A DNA stretch of 6,439 nucleotides from Candidatus Methanofastidiosia archaeon (GTDB lineage Archaea; Methanobacteriota_B; Thermococci; Methanofastidiosales; NM3), in assembly GCA_020854925.1 (NCBI GenBank), contig JAHKLV010000054.1:1-6439 (forward strand), in the 5' to 3' direction. The position numbers and the translations under genes are program-made. Below, one piece after another: positions 5,679-6,439 of this stretch. A model generated the notes under the pieces. That model had not been told where the DNA came from. It saw only the letters and a list, made by a program, of their open reading frames with translations, and did not search any database. Every line of letters starts with the position of its first letter. Position 1 is the stretch's first letter.

Positions 5679-6439
5679 ATGCGTAGTATTACTTCCCTTT
5701 GTATGGTCATACTGGTCCTCATATCGTTTTGTACTGCCTTTGGCAGCGTGGGTGCCATATCCTACGACACGGTCTCTGTCGATGATGACGGGCCGTCTGG
5801 CGGCAATCATTTCACGTCGCTTCCCACGGCATATTCTGCCGTGAGTCCCGGTGGCACCATCCATGTCGCCGCCGGCACCTACGTGCTCACCTCCCTGCTC
5901 CATATAAGCAAGGACGTGGCCATCATCGGCGCGGGGGCGGACCGTGTCTTCATCGAGGGGCCTGTCGATACCATTGCGCTCCAGGTCTTTAACGCTTCAC
6001 TGTACCTGTACGGGTGCACCATCCGCTACGCGGGAACGGGCGTCGAAGTCCATTGTACTGACTCTGGCGATCATGGGTCATACCTGCACAAGAACGCCAT
6101 TTACGGCACCACAGGGGGAGACACCGGCATCAGCTTTTTCGTATCCAATGATACGTCCCTGGAGCTGGTCATCACCGATAACGACATCTATGACAACATC
6201 GGCTACGGCATTGCGGGCGTGATAGGACCCGGTGCCGCGGCAGACGTCACCATCGAAGACAACAGGATATACGACAATGGTGGGAGCGGCATACAGGTGA
6301 AAGGCAGTAAATGCACCTATACCCTTGATTTTGTGGGAAACGAGATATGGGGTAACGGGGAAGGCCAGTTAAACACGGGCATTGACCTCGAGATTGAGGA
6401 GCCAGATTACAGGTTTGACTCGTTTGTTACCATAGCTGA
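5679..6439 (+). CDS. secreted beta-helix protein, N-terminal part (runs off window)
   Basis: The reading frame stays open from ATG 5679 to the window edge, giving 253 complete codons and two further bases; the C-terminus lies outside. A signal peptide is clear: MRS, then a hydrophobic segment (residues 4-20) and a likely cleavage near GSVGA (22-26). Cys18 is preceded by Phe, so a lipobox is unlikely. Mature residues 35-75 carry PGGTIHVAAGTYVL, the usual opening of pectate-lyase-fold proteins, followed by HISKDVAIIGAG. NosD-like rungs follow: ITDNDIYDNIGYGI (165-178), IEDNRIYDNGGSGIQV (192-207) and VGNEIWGNGEGQ (219-230). The protein is probably a surface or secreted structural, adhesive or carbohydrate-interacting protein; no catalytic residues can be named. 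Its rungs use DNxIYDN turns, unlike the TNCxF turns of the gene at 187, so the two are same-fold but not close duplicates. In-frame upstream starts are absent: ATG 5672 meets a stop at once. Confidence 0.82.
   Translation, partial: MRSITSLCMVILVLISFCTAFGSVGAISYDTVSVDDDGPSGGNHFTSLPTAYSAVSPGGTIHVAAGTYVLTSLLHISKDVAIIGAGADRVFIEGPVDTIALQVFNASLYLYGCTIRYAGTGVEVHCTDSGDHGSYLHKNAIYGTTGGDTGISFFVSNDTSLELVITDNDIYDNIGYGIAGVIGPGAAADVTIEDNRIYDNGGSGIQVKGSKCTYTLDFVGNEIWGNGEGQLNTGIDLEIEEPDYRFDSFVTIA

Noticed and set aside
5631..5903. A 90-codon minus-strand frame over the start of the second beta-helix gene
   Set aside because: It opposes a gene with clear signal peptide and beta-helix motifs; its product has no recognisable features.
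1..6439. CRISPR array, tRNA, transposase or insertion-sequence ends
   Set aside because: No regularly spaced direct repeats, cloverleaf-like sequence, transposase motifs or terminal inverted repeats were seen by eye on either strand.

Overview
The window looks like a piece of an archaeal, probably euryarchaeal methanogen-type (Methanomicrobia-like), chromosome. The evidence is archaeal TATA boxes 25-30 bases ahead of gene starts, GGTG-type ribosome binding sites, runs of T after genes in place of hairpin terminators, AT-rich spacers between GC-rich genes, and secreted beta-helix/PKD proteins typical of the surface of these archaea. The lineage is an inference; no rRNA or other marker gene is present.

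Layout, all on the + strand: (1) 1-186, AT-rich leader with a T-tract and weak TATA-like elements. (2) 187-1827, a secreted right-handed beta-helix protein with a PKD domain and an unrecognised helical C-terminal tail. (3) 1828-2006, T-rich terminator, then a clear TATA box and ribosome binding site. (4) 2007-2378, a small MscL-family mechanosensitive channel whose cytoplasmic helix and Pro/Ala linker sit at the N-terminus rather than the C-terminus. (5) 2379-2634, a spacer with two candidate TATA boxes. (6) 2635-2817, a one-repeat DUF1508 (YegP-like) protein. (7) 2818-2996, T-tract terminator, TATA box and a possible 20-codon leader ORF. (8) 2997-5516, an 839-residue HerA/FtsK-superfamily ATPase with a C-terminal coiled-coil hairpin. 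(9) 5517-5678, spacer with a TATA-like box. (10) 5679-6439, the N-terminal part of a second secreted beta-helix protein, cut by the window edge.

Each main gene seems to have its own promoter and several have their own T-tract terminator, so this is a run of single-gene units rather than an operon. No pathway links the genes. Two encode exported surface proteins, one an osmotic-safety-valve channel, one a small protein of unknown role and one a DNA-translocase-type ATPase of unknown role. I found no tRNA, rRNA, CRISPR array, transposase or recognisable defence cassette. The points most worth following up are the rearranged MscL, the HerA-like ATPase without a visible partner, and its possible leader ORF, whose stop overlaps the ATPase start as ATGA.
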